DNA from: Nitrospirota bacterium
GTDB taxonomy: Bacteria; Nitrospirota; Nitrospiria; SBBL01; JAADHI01
NCBI GenBank assembly: GCA_029261195.1
Contig: JAJDBU010000037.1
Location: 1 to 42,347, forward strand
Direction: 5' to 3'
Length of the DNA: 42,347 bases
Part shown: positions 34,629 through 42,347 of the stretch, piece after piece
How positions within the stretch are numbered: the first letter of the stretch is position 1
How the letters are laid out: every line of letters starts with the position of its first letter
Made by a program: the position numbers and the translations under genes
Notes under the pieces: model-generated
The model's database searches: none
Told to the model about the DNA's origin: nothing
What the model saw: the letters and a program-made list of their open reading frames with translations, nothing else

Positions 34629-36569
34629 TCAAGGATCTTTCCGAGGAAGGCTGTTGTTATTTGTGAGCGCTAAAATATGATCAATGATCTGACTACGGGT
34701 ATCGTCTAAATCAATCTTCATACCGACATTATATTTGGAGCTTTCATGCTGTAACTTGAATATGGTATTTTTCAAATTTTTCAAAAATTCCGTTGCCCTG
34801 GAAGCGGCTTCTTGCTCTTGGGTGTCACCAGAAGCTTCCATGACCCTCTGCACATGTTCTTCAAGGGTTGTCAGGTACCGGGTGTCATCAACTCCTTCCC
34901 TGAAACCCTCCATGGCGAGCGTGTCGATGACACCATCAACTGTTGGGTAGGCCAGATTCAGGTCACGCGTACCAGTCGGGCCGGCAAGGTCATTCCAGCA
35001 TTCCGCCTGGCAATCCTGGTAGGCGTAGGGCATGGTGCCGTCATAATCAGCGGCCCAAAGAGCGAGTCCCTTGTTGATTCGGTATACACGCGGGTTTTCT
35101 ATCGCAGTAAATGGGTTGGAATAACTAAAAATCCTCTTACCTTCACTATGCCATTTGGCCGCCTCCGAAGAAAGGGGTTTTTTTAATCTGGAATCATCAA
35201 TTAGATTAGAAAACACAGATAGATCAAGCAGGTCCCCTACCGCCTCAAAAGACCCCTGGGACCCGGCCACAAACACCTTTGCTCCCATCTGATGGAGGGC
35301 TTTCCATTTTGCCCTTTGCGATGTCAGCCGGTCGCCGCTTGCCTCATCAATGCCATAAATATAGACATCGGTTGCGCCATACTTGCGCGCAAGATCCAGA
35401 ATTTTGGGCACATCGCGTCTTAAGGCATCAATCGATTCTTTCGTTGTGATGCCCAGATAATATAAGGCTTGATTCGTCATCCCCACTTCCTGGCGCAGTC
35501 TTAACACCTCCTCTAGAAAAGGACCTTGTTGTTGATATACCGTCGGATTACGCAAGCCGTGATTCCACATACTGATGAGCTCATTTTTCATCTGTTCTCT
35601 GGTTTTGTATTCCGAACTGGCGCTCCCGGCTTTTTGCGGATTTAATTGGGCACGATAATAGACACTGTACTCCAATCGCGATTTGGCTAATTCAAAAGGC
35701 AGGACACGTAGTTTCAATGTGATCTGACCTAGAGCACGATCCTTGGATTTGAATCGGAGCCTGCCTTCGTATAATCCGGGTTGCACATTTTCCGGCACAT
35801 GTACTGTGATCCAAAGTTGTTTGTTTTCTCCTTTTTTTAGAAGAAAAGGTTGGAAGGTAGATTCATCCTTAACAGGGAAATCACGGACAATCGTTGTCTT
35901 AGCTTTGCGCCATGGAGGATCAAAGCCGGATTGTGTATACCTCAAGGGGTTGACATGTATATATTCTTCATCGGGTCCTTTTTTGACCTTCACATGATTT
36001 TTCTGCTTAGCATAATCAACACGTACCAGCGCGTCATCGTGAAGTAGTAACTCCGGCATGAGCTGTTGTCGCCAATCATCCTTCCATCTTCCCATTTCAT
36101 TCCATCCCCAGAAACCCTGATACCAGGTCTTTACCGTTCGGATGTCCACTTCATCCGCTGGAATAATATTAGCTCCGTGAGTTAGCGGCGTGGCCTCAAT
36201 GCTCAGGTTTTCGATGTCCCCATTAAGGGGGCGCAAGACAAAGCTCGCCGGTTCATATTCTCCACGGCTTGCCGTCATTTCCAGGGTTGTGGATTGTTCT
36301 CCAGATATGGGTCCAGTATACGGGAGAATCTTTTGGCCACTAATCGGTTTGACCACATGGACTAGCATATGATCGCTAATTTCCTGAACTATGGCTTCAT
36401 CATGCCCAGTTCCTTCACCTAAACTTTCTCCACCCGGGTGTTCTGCAGCTCCTCCACCTGAGGGCTCTCCACTCCCTCCGGTACAGGCGTTTAAATAAAC
36501 ATTGGAAAGAGCCAGGAACAAAATTAAGCCGAGCCGCAAAAACAGACTCTGGTATTTTAAAAAATACAT
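34629..36569 (-). CDS. Lipoprotein with DUF4091/GH123-like domain
   Basis: From the ATG at 36569 it has 646 residues. A TTG at 36590 would add seven. The signal peptide ends in the lipobox LNAC with Cys29, followed by a Gly/Ser-rich linker to about residue 60. A beta-sandwich-like part is suggested by VQPGLYEGRLRFK. Then comes a barrel with YIYGIDEASGDR, whose Asp408-Glu409 pair matches the adjacent Asp-Glu catalytic pair of GH123 enzymes, the family that contains DUF4091. GH123 members cleave N-acetylgalactosamine linkages by a substrate-assisted mechanism. It may trim or edit the polymer. The Cys29 position fits an outer-membrane lipoprotein. There is no Asp at +2. Confidence 0.8.
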   Translation of the reverse strand: MYFLKYQSLFLRLGLILFLALSNVYLNACTGGSGEPSGGGAAEHPGGESLGEGTGHDEAIVQEISDHMLVHVVKPISGQKILPYTGPISGEQSTTLEMTASRGEYEPASFVLRPLNGDIENLSIEATPLTHGANIIPADEVDIRTVKTWYQGFWGWNEMGRWKDDWRQQLMPELLLHDDALVRVDYAKQKNHVKVKKGPDEEYIHVNPLRYTQSGFDPPWRKAKTTIVRDFPVKDESTFQPFLLKKGENKQLWITVHVPENVQPGLYEGRLRFKSKDRALGQITLKLRVLPFELAKSRLEYSVYYRAQLNPQKAGSASSEYKTREQMKNELISMWNHGLRNPTVYQQQGPFLEEVLRLRQEVGMTNQALYYLGITTKESIDALRRDVPKILDLARKYGATDVYIYGIDEASGDRLTSQRAKWKALHQMGAKVFVAGSQGSFEAVGDLLDLSVFSNLIDDSRLKKPLSSEAAKWHSEGKRIFSYSNPFTAIENPRVYRINKGLALWAADYDGTMPYAYQDCQAECWNDLAGPTGTRDLNLAYPTVDGVIDTLAMEGFREGVDDTRYLTTLEEHVQRVMEASGDTQEQEAASRATEFLKNLKNTIFKLQHESSKYNVGMKIDLDDTRSQIIDHILALTNNNSLPRKDP

Positions 36570-36665
36570 CTCAAAAGTTTCCTTTTCCAAAAAATCTGAA
36601 ATTGTTGTTTTCCGGGATTATTTTACAGACATAAGCAGATAATAATTGGGCAGGCTTTTTACTTA

Positions 36666-37826
36666 TTAAACATCAGCAGCAGGCAAACTCGTGGTTTTGG
36701 AAAACATTTTACTTGCAAGCACTTCCACGATCCTTTCCGATGCCCTTCCGTCCCATAGTACAGGTCTCGTCCCCTTTTGAGGGGGTTCATTTAAATATTT
36801 TGTTGCCGTTTCAATTATTTTATGTTTCGAACAACCCACCAACACATTCGTGCCTTCCAAAATCGTAATGGGTCTTTCTGTATTTTCCCTTAAGGTTAAG
36901 CAGGGAATTCCTAGAGCCGTTGTTTCTTCCTGAATTCCGCCACTGTCTGTTAAGACCATCTTTGCATCTTTAAACAAATTAAGAAATTCCATGTAGGGCA
37001 ATGGCTCGGTACGGATAATTGATTGGGGCAAGTCGATTTTGAACTTGTCCAGGTTTGCTTGCGTCCGTGGGTGGACAGGAAAGATTAGTGGAAGCTGTTT
37101 CCCGACTTCAGACAGCGCATCCATAATGTCTGTCAGCGTTTTTTTGTCATCAACATTCGACGGTCTATGGAGTGTGACAACACCGTATTCTGGATATCGT
37201 TCTTTCAATTTTGATGTTGAAAGCGCTTGCTGTCCGATGTTCTTTAGTTGCTCAATTTGGTAGAAAAGGGTGTCAATCATCACATGACCAACAAAGTAAA
37301 TACTTTCTTCAGGCCTGCCTTCTTTGATCAAGTTGTCAACACCACTCTGTTCAGTTACAAAAAAGTAATCAGAGAGGGTATCTGTAACGAGCCGATTGAT
37401 CTCCTCCGGCATTGTCCTGTCTCCACTTCTTAGTCCGGCTTCCACATGGGCGACCTTGATGTTCAGTTTTTTTGCAACGATGGAGCAAGCAAGGGTGGAG
37501 TTGACATCACCTACCACCAAAACAAGATCGGGCCGTTCCTTTTCGCAGACCGTTTCAAAGCGCGTCATAATCATGGCGGTTTGCACCGCGTGGGACGCAC
37601 TGCCCACTTCAAGGTCATAATCCGGGTTTGGAATACCCAGCTCTTCAAAAAAAACGGCGCTCATTTTTCGGTCATAATGCTGACCGGTGTGAATAATACG
37701 GTAATCAAATAAAGATTTAGTCTGATGACGTCTCTTGATCTCACGGACAATCGGCGCAAGCTTCATAAAATTAGGCCGGGCGCCGGCAATCAGAAATATC
37801 AGAGGCTTTTTAAGTGAGTCATGCAT
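36666..37826 (-). CDS. wecB: UDP-N-acetylglucosamine 2-epimerase (non-hydrolysing)
   Basis: This 386-residue enzyme interconverts UDP-GlcNAc and UDP-ManNAc. Diagnostic segments are GARPNFMKLAPIVREIKRR near the start, HTGQHYDRKMS, VVGDVNSTLACSIVA, HVEAGLRSGDRTMPEE, TLHRPSNVD and LTDSGGIQEETTALGIPCL. Length and order match WecB/MnaA. It acts in the cytoplasm and would supply ManNAc-type precursors. A UDP-ManNAc dehydrogenase (WecC) is not in the window, so any ManNAc uronic acid would need one from elsewhere. GGAGG lies 13 bases before the ATG, which is rather far. Together with the following lipoprotein gene (76 bp) it opens the biosynthetic part of the minus-strand operon. Confidence 0.96.
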   Translation of the reverse strand: MHDSLKKPLIFLIAGARPNFMKLAPIVREIKRRHQTKSLFDYRIIHTGQHYDRKMSAVFFEELGIPNPDYDLEVGSASHAVQTAMIMTRFETVCEKERPDLVLVVGDVNSTLACSIVAKKLNIKVAHVEAGLRSGDRTMPEEINRLVTDTLSDYFFVTEQSGVDNLIKEGRPEESIYFVGHVMIDTLFYQIEQLKNIGQQALSTSKLKERYPEYGVVTLHRPSNVDDKKTLTDIMDALSEVGKQLPLIFPVHPRTQANLDKFKIDLPQSIIRTEPLPYMEFLNLFKDAKMVLTDSGGIQEETTALGIPCLTLRENTERPITILEGTNVLVGCSKHKIIETATKYLNEPPQKGTRPVLWDGRASERIVEVLASKMFSKTTSLPAADV

Positions 37827-38001
37827 TCGATAAATTTAACCTCCAGAATTCTACAAAGGGTTTGGCGAGTGGAAGGGAAAGCAATCTTTCGTTGTTAAAT
37901 CGCCGTAACGGCATCATCGTAGGGGAACACTGCTATCATCAAGATGGCGAGTTCCGTCTCCATCCCGCTGGCATCAAAACCAGTAGGCAATGACTGTTTA
38001 A

Positions 38002-38394
38002 TTAAGATTTGACGAGAGGCAAGATTCCTCTTCTCGCCAATCCAACGAAGAAAATAAAGCCAATCCCAGTCAAATAAATGGCCGTATAACTTGAATCAGA
38101 AGAGTCCGATTCTTCATGACTCACGAGCCTTGCAACTGAATCTTTACCCCTGAACTCCGGAGAAAAATTGACAGATCGCTTACCCTCAAAAATGTGCATT
38201 GGTTCATGATTAATTTGCTGACCGTTAAAAGTACTGGTCACTGCACCAGGCAGTTTATTGCCCTTCTGTACAGAAACACCTTGATTTTGAACGTCTCCTC
38301 TTAAGAGTCCCGAACCTGATTCTCCCCCCTCCACAGGACCATTTTGGCTAAAAACAACAGCAAATCCCAATAATATTGCCAACACCCATTTCAT
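38002..38394 (-). CDS. Small exported protein with C-terminal membrane anchor, unknown
   Basis: I do not recognise this 130-residue protein. An N-terminal signal (MKWVLAILLGFAVVFSQ) is followed by a hydrophilic Gly/Ser/Asn-rich part and a Ser/Asp-rich linker (SHEESDSSDSS). A hydrophobic segment (AIYLTGIGFIFFVGLA) and a basic RR followed by a short tail close it. The stalk, membrane helix and basic residue order recalls proteins anchored by sortase-like enzymes, but there is no PEP motif and the tail is longer than usual. It may simply be a bitopic membrane protein. AGGGG lies 8 bases before the ATG. It is the first gene of the minus-strand series. Confidence 0.75.
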   Translation of the reverse strand: MKWVLAILLGFAVVFSQNGPVEGGESGSGLLRGDVQNQGVSVQKGNKLPGAVTSTFNGQQINHEPMHIFEGKRSVNFSPEFRGKDSVARLVSHEESDSSDSSYTAIYLTGIGFIFFVGLARRGILPLVKS

Positions 38395-38425
38395 CTGCGT
38401 ACCCCTTCTTTTAAGATAGGAGAAC

Positions 38426-38453
38426 CATATACAGAGGTGGACCAGGCTGACAA
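38426..38453 (-). promoter_or_regulatory. Sigma70-like promoter candidate for the minus-strand operon
   Basis: On the minus strand TTGTCA (38453-38448) and TATATG (38431-38426) are 16 bases apart, putting the transcript start near 38419, about 25 bases before the first ATG at 38394. It lies just beyond the 3' end of the IS3 relic. If real, it could drive the long operon, of which the small exported protein gene is the first member. Confidence 0.4.
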
Positions 38454-38491
38454 AAAGAATAGTCTTTTATGAGTGAAATCCTGAGTCATGA

Positions 38492-38830
38492 TCATGTAGC
38501 CTTTGGAAGACCCGATGACAAGTCATAGCAAACCTGGTCGGGAGTCATTCTATTCAGACCGTCATGTCACCAGTCTTGATTATAGAACGCTAACCAAACA
38601 TCAATATTTTTTTGATTCTGCGACCGTATCATAGGCTGTGAGGTAAACCTCCTCGTATTTCAGCCTACGCCAGAGGCGCTCGATAAAGGCGTTATCTACC
38701 CAACGACCCTTTTCATCCATGCTGATCTGAATGCCCTTGTCTTTTAGAATGCCAGTAAAGTCATCGTTGGTATATTGGCAGTCTGTAGCTATATAGATGC
38801 AGTTGTATGTTTTATGTTCTCTTAACTTAC
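38492..38830 (-). pseudogene. IS3-family transposase relic (OrfB/integrase C-terminal part)
   Basis: The minus strand reads TDCQYTNDDFTGILKDKG, then DEKGRWVDNAFIERLWRRLK and YEEVYLTAYDTVAESKK. This is the strongly conserved end of the DDE integrase domain of IS3 transposases, with the final catalytic Glu in FIERLWR. A one-base shift then leads to DVWLAFYNQDW, an in-frame TGA, and RMTPDQVCYDLSSGLPKAT, which is the usual C-terminus. The frame shift, internal stop and absent N-terminal half show decay. No trustworthy IS3 ends were found. Confidence 0.85.
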
Positions 38831-39355
38831 TTTGCGAAAAAAATCAAGTGTTAGATCCGAATCCGTGAGTTTAAAGTGGGGTGAACGGAGACAATCATTG
38901 TTTTTCTCTCCGACCAAAGAAAGGAAAACGACATGGGTTTTCATCAACATGGAGTAGCTTTACCTCTTAGGTGGTGTCGTCACAAGACATTGGCCCATAA
39001 AGCAATACACTTATTAGAACGGCTGAGAGGAATGATGCTGTATTTTTGTCTTCCCTCAACCAGCTAAAAAACTATGGAGTTCGGTCACTTCATTAAAGCA
39101 ACAGGTTTGCTTGGAGAATGCTGAGACTTGTTGTACTACATGTGATCCTGTACTATCTGGGTTTTAAACTCGGAGAGGGTGAAAGGAGAGGTGAAGCAAT
39201 TGATAACTGAGCATGTAGATAAGGTCATCTTAGTTTATTCAAGAATCTCATCCAAAGCGGCTATAGTACTGCGTTGGTTCCGCGAAGGGCTTGATCCGGA
39301 CTCAACCGTAATTCTGAAGTTCACCTTTATCGTATTCCTATAATTAGATACCTAA

Positions 39356-41053
39356 ATGAAAGAACACTCTAAATCGTTAAACGACTACATTGATTTCCTG
39401 AAGAGGCGAAAACGTTCCATCCTCCTCACCATTCTCCTTATTGTTCTTTTTTGCACTTATATGATCACACAACTTACCGATATCTATCGTTCTACTGCGA
39501 CAATCCTTATTGAAAATCAGCAGATTCCCAGTGACCTTGTCCGCTCTACAGTTACCGGCTTTGCCGATCAACGGATAGAGATCATCAGGCGTCGTGTGTT
39601 AAGCCGTGCACGTCTCTATGAAACCATTGTAAAATATAAACTTTATAATGTCGATACAGGAGAGAGCCGTCGAAATGCCATCCTGGATCAGATGATGAAT
39701 GATGTCTCGGTTAAACTTCTGAGTGCTGAACTGGGGGGACAATCGGGAGGACACCAGAATGCGGCGATCGCATTTACGCTTTCCTATGAAGGAGGCAGTC
39801 CAACAGTGACGCAAGAGGTTGCCAGTGAATTGGCCCACCTCTTTCTTACGGAAAACCTCAAAATTCGTGAAAAAAATGCACAGGAGACAACGGCATTTCT
39901 TAAACTGGAGGGAGAAAAGCTGTTAAGCAGGACAAAGGAAATAGAGAACAAAATCGCAGTCTTTAAAGAGAAAAACAGCGAAACTCTCCCGGAATTGGCC
40001 AATTTTAATATGAAGGCCTTAGAGCAGACCAATCGGGATTTAATGGGGACAGAGCAACAAATCCGTTCTCTGGAGGATCGAATGATATATCTTGAAGGGC
40101 AGTTAACGACCTTAAAACCAACCCTCCCAATTAATACGGCCGAAGGAAAGTGGCTCCCGGACAGAGACCAGCTAAAGGTTCTTCGATCAGAGTATGTTCG
40201 ACTTTCAGCAAAATTGTCTCCCCAACATCCGGATCTTATGCGATTAAACCGTGAGATCAAAGCGCTCGCCGGGGTCCTTGGAGAGGAAAACAATATTGCT
40301 GACCTGAGAAAAGAACTTGCTGTGGAGCAGGTTCGCATGAGGAAGGCCTTGGAACAGTATGGGAAGAATCATCCGGATGTGATTCAATTGAGAAGGATCA
40401 TCTCCTCCTTGCAGAATAAAATTAGTGAGGTGTCGCAGGTACAAGACGAAAGTCGAAGGGTTGTACCTGACAATCCGGCCTATATCACAATGAAAGCCCA
40501 ATTGGCATCTACAAAAAATGATCTCAAATCACTCATGGTGACCAGAAAACAACTGAAAAAATTGCGAATTTCAATATCCGAACGGCTCAAAGCGGCTCCT
40601 ATGGTAGAGAAAGAATATGAGAATCTGAACCGCAATCGTGAGAATCTGGATATAAAATATCAAGAGATTCGCTCGAAGCTATTGGAGGCGGAATTGGCCG
40701 AAGGTCTTGAGAGTCAACAAAAAGGGGAGCGGTTCTCTCTTATTGAACCCCCCATTCTTCCGGAAGCTCCCGTGAAACCGAATCGGCCTGCGCTTCTATT
40801 TCTGAGTCTTATTTTTGCGCTAGCCGGTGGTCTGGTTTCAGGTATAGCTGCAGAGGCTTTGGATCATTCTGTGTTTGATGGGCATGAAATAGAGCGGATA
40901 TCAGGGAGTTTTCCCCTATCGATCGTCCCGTTTATTCTTAATGAGGAAGACCGGAAGCGAATGATTAAAAGCAGAATATCTTATGTCGCCGGTGCCGTCG
41001 GATTGACCATTGTGTTTTTGATGGGTATTTATTTAGCAGTAACATCTCCATGA
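39356..41053 (+). CDS. Wzz/GumC-type polysaccharide chain-length determinant
   Basis: This 565-residue inner-membrane protein has a first transmembrane segment at about 18-38, after the basic KRRKRS. A long, mostly helical periplasmic part with coiled-coil character follows (about 150-460). A Pro-rich approach, PPILPEAPVKPNRP, leads to a second segment near 475-495, and a third lies near 540-562. The Wzz domain plus Pro-rich TM2 defines the family, and the length and shape resemble the XrtA-associated subgroup. It would set polymer length and aid export with its P-loop partner. No Shine-Dalgarno site precedes the ATG. It is divergent from the rest of the locus. Confidence 0.92.
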   Translation: MKEHSKSLNDYIDFLKRRKRSILLTILLIVLFCTYMITQLTDIYRSTATILIENQQIPSDLVRSTVTGFADQRIEIIRRRVLSRARLYETIVKYKLYNVDTGESRRNAILDQMMNDVSVKLLSAELGGQSGGHQNAAIAFTLSYEGGSPTVTQEVASELAHLFLTENLKIREKNAQETTAFLKLEGEKLLSRTKEIENKIAVFKEKNSETLPELANFNMKALEQTNRDLMGTEQQIRSLEDRMIYLEGQLTTLKPTLPINTAEGKWLPDRDQLKVLRSEYVRLSAKLSPQHPDLMRLNREIKALAGVLGEENNIADLRKELAVEQVRMRKALEQYGKNHPDVIQLRRIISSLQNKISEVSQVQDESRRVVPDNPAYITMKAQLASTKNDLKSLMVTRKQLKKLRISISERLKAAPMVEKEYENLNRNRENLDIKYQEIRSKLLEAELAEGLESQQKGERFSLIEPPILPEAPVKPNRPALLFLSLIFALAGGLVSGIAAEALDHSVFDGHEIERISGSFPLSIVPFILNEEDRKRMIKSRISYVAGAVGLTIVFLMGIYLAVTSP

Positions 41054-41119
41054 GTCCCTCTGCCCTCTTTTGTTTGTGTCCTCTAAAAAGATGATATTTA
41101 ATGGGTCAAGAATAATAAA

Positions 41120-41902
41120 ATGAAAAAAAACAAACGCGCAGTTGTGCGGGTAACCACAGATTGGAACCGGAAGGGGTCTCAAGAAAAAAAGAGAAGACAG
41201 CGTCCAGGGAAGGACATCTGCATTGCGGATATTGTTTACTCCAAAACCCGTATCGTCTCCCCCTCTCTTTCTTTGATGGAAAAATACCGGGTGCTGCCTG
41301 CACAAGAAACGGGTGATATTACCCATGCCTATGAACTCTTGCGAACGCAAGTGCTTTCTCGCATGCACGAGCAGGGGTGGAAGGTTTTAGGTGTCACAAG
41401 CCCTGACAGGGATTCAGGAAAAACACTGACGGCCATCAATTTAGCGATCAGCATTTCCAGAAAAATTGATACCACCGTTTTACTTGTTGATGCAAACCTG
41501 AGGAATCCTGAGGTCGATTTTTATTTTGGCTTAGATATGAACGTAGGTCTCATAGATTATATTTTAAACGATATGCCCATTGAAAAACTGCTCGTACATC
41601 CTAGAATAAATCGCCTCACATTATTGCCTGCCGGCAAGGCAGTCGAAAAAGGGTCTGAATTATTGACCTCCCCCAAGATGCTCGACCTGGTAAAAGAACT
41701 AAAATATCGTTATACATCTCGAATAGTTATTTTTGATTTACCCTCTGTACTGGATTCAGCAGACACACTGGCAATTTCTCCGCATCTCGACAGCATCTTA
41801 TTGGTCCTGAAATCTGGTTCCACTAAACGCGAAGAGATAGTCCGAACCTTGCAGCTTCTTGAAAAAGTTCCTATTATTGGCACTGTCCTGAATCAGGGAT
41901 AG
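41120..41902 (+). CDS. CpsD/CapB-type P-loop protein (tyrosine autokinase-like)
   Basis: This 260-residue ATPase lies 66 bp after wzz. It has the Walker A region TSPDRDSGKT (93-102), Walker A' VLLVDANLRNP (120-130) and Walker B IVIFDLP. LLPAGKAVEKGSELLTS and the ending IIGTVLNQ match the XrtA-associated autokinase type. The usual PGEGKS is RDSGKT here, so the loop is atypical, and no C-terminal tyrosine cluster follows. Autophosphorylation there is therefore unlikely. Residues 1-35 are very basic. Its role is probably to regulate Wzz and polymer export in the cytoplasm. Confidence 0.88.
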   Translation: MKKNKRAVVRVTTDWNRKGSQEKKRRQRPGKDICIADIVYSKTRIVSPSLSLMEKYRVLPAQETGDITHAYELLRTQVLSRMHEQGWKVLGVTSPDRDSGKTLTAINLAISISRKIDTTVLLVDANLRNPEVDFYFGLDMNVGLIDYILNDMPIEKLLVHPRINRLTLLPAGKAVEKGSELLTSPKMLDLVKELKYRYTSRIVIFDLPSVLDSADTLAISPHLDSILLVLKSGSTKREEIVRTLQLLEKVPIIGTVLNQG

Positions 41903-42100
41903 CTCTTTCAAGTCGTACATGGTCTCCTCCCAATTGTTTGTACTTCGTCAAAACCTATTAGACAAAGAGCAGGCTAATTTAAGAGACACATCCGCTCGTC
42001 TTATGGGTGACCAGCGACAACTATAATTTCCTCCCGTATTGCCTCATCCAAAAATCGAACTAGTCGCCAAATGTTGCGTCATCTAAAACCTTACTACTTC
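41903..42100. other. Gap between P-loop gene and right IS
   Basis: About 200 bp follow the P-loop gene up to the IS end. I see no gene, no terminator hairpin with a T-tract and no repeat here. Together with the IS leader the gene-free stretch is about 315 bp. Confidence 0.5.
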
Positions 42101-42347
42101 GGGCTTGCTGAAAAAACGATAAGTTTTTGATTTTAAAAGGTTTTAATCTGTAGTATCCTGCTCCAAGTGCAAAGAAAAAGACCTTTAGCCTCTAAAAAGC
42201 GTGCACCAGGAGCGTCCATGTATCGAAAAAGTAACCCGAATCAGCTGTCCTTTGAGAATTTTCATCTGCCCTTCGGGGGGAAACTTCGGAGTGATAAGCG
42301 CTGGGTGATCCTCTCGAAACAGATCCCCTGGGCCGAGGTCGAGAAAG
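42101..42347 (+). mobile_element. Left end of an IS5/IS1182-type insertion sequence
   Basis: The element begins with GGGCTTGCTGAAAAA (42101-42115), the exact complement of the IS end at 124-138, and runs through a 100-bp leader into a transposase gene cut by the window edge. It has the same terminal sequence as the left IS. Its transposase is on the plus strand, so both copies point the same way. Confidence 0.8.
42218..42347 (+). CDS. IS5/IS1182-type transposase, N-terminal part (cut by window end)
   Basis: An ATG at 42218 opens MYRKSNPNQLSFENFHLPFG followed by GKLRSDKRWVILSKQIPW, which is the well-known opening of a DDE transposase group usually filed under IS5/IS1182. Only 43 codons are visible, so integrity cannot be judged. 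AGGAG lies 6 bases before the ATG. Confidence 0.85.
   Translation, partial: MYRKSNPNQLSFENFHLPFGGKLRSDKRWVILSKQIPWAEVEK

Larger units (their letters stand above)
38395..39355. other. 960-bp divergent intergenic region
   Basis: No intact gene is seen. It holds a promoter candidate for the minus-strand operon (38426-38453), an IS3-type transposase relic (38492-38830), and two short open frames on the plus strand. One is 38933-39067, 44 codons, with GGAAAA upstream. The other is 39191-39343, 50 codons from a GTG. I recognise neither. TATAAT at 39339 lies 11 bases before the wzz ATG, without a fitting -35 element. Confidence 0.6.

Noticed and set aside
38395-39355. c-di-GMP riboswitch or JUMPstart element in the control region
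   Set aside because: No core motif of either was found on either strand.
39784-40338. 184-codon minus-strand ORF
   Set aside because: It is antisense to the wzz coiled-coil region. Its Ser/Arg-rich composition is that of a shadow frame.

Overview
The window is a large surface-polysaccharide (O-antigen, capsule or exopolysaccharide) biosynthesis locus of a Gram-negative bacterium. The Gram-negative reading rests on a lipobox lipoprotein, a Wzz-type chain-length protein with its P-loop partner, and a Wzx-type flippase. The last two resemble the polysaccharide genes that accompany XrtA/PEP-CTERM exosortase systems, but no exosortase is visible. I cannot name the genus. No tRNA, rRNA or CRISPR array was seen.

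Layout. Bases 1-138 are the right-hand end of an insertion sequence, and 42101-42347 is the left end plus the start of an IS5/IS1182-type transposase with the same 15-bp terminal sequence. About 42 kb therefore lies between two IS copies in the same orientation. From 38394 down to 224 every real gene is on the minus strand, mostly with short gaps or overlaps, as one long operon or a few overlapping ones. Upstream genes, in transcription order, are: a small anchored exported protein; wecB; a GH123/DUF4091-like lipoprotein; a secreted Asp-box propeller protein; a multi-spanning membrane protein (Wzy or GT-C like); asnB4; two GT4 glycosyltransferases; asnB3; a methyltransferase; a 5'-truncated asnB copy; a radical SAM/SPASM protein; an LhgO-type oxidase; an SDR epimerase and a DegT aminotransferase; a PhyH dioxygenase; a GH43-like propeller; a deacetylase-like protein; asnB2; a FemAB/GNAT-like protein; a NeuD-like acyltransferase; an unknown Rossmann-like protein; a LbH acyltransferase; a glycosyltransferase; Wzx; a GT4; an aldo/keto reductase and a GMC oxidoreductase; a GT2; and asnB1. 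The plus strand carries only wzz and its P-loop partner at 39356-41902. They diverge from the main operon across a 960-bp region holding an IS3 transposase relic and a candidate promoter.

How it works together (inference). WecB would supply UDP-ManNAc, and the SDR and DegT pair a modified amino sugar. The glycosyltransferases assemble the repeat unit on a lipid carrier. The acyltransferases, methyltransferase, PhyH, oxidoreductases and four glutamine-dependent amidotransferases decorate it. Wzx flips it, the membrane protein may polymerise it, and the Wzz pair sets chain length. No initiating phosphoglycosyl transferase is visible.

The most notable points are four complete AsnB-family genes plus a fragment in one locus, a 1-kb direct repeat of asnB around a methyltransferase gene, a 140-bp MITE-like element with an 8-bp target duplication that recreates the stop codon it interrupted, a second terminal-inverted-repeat element, and the flanking IS copies.
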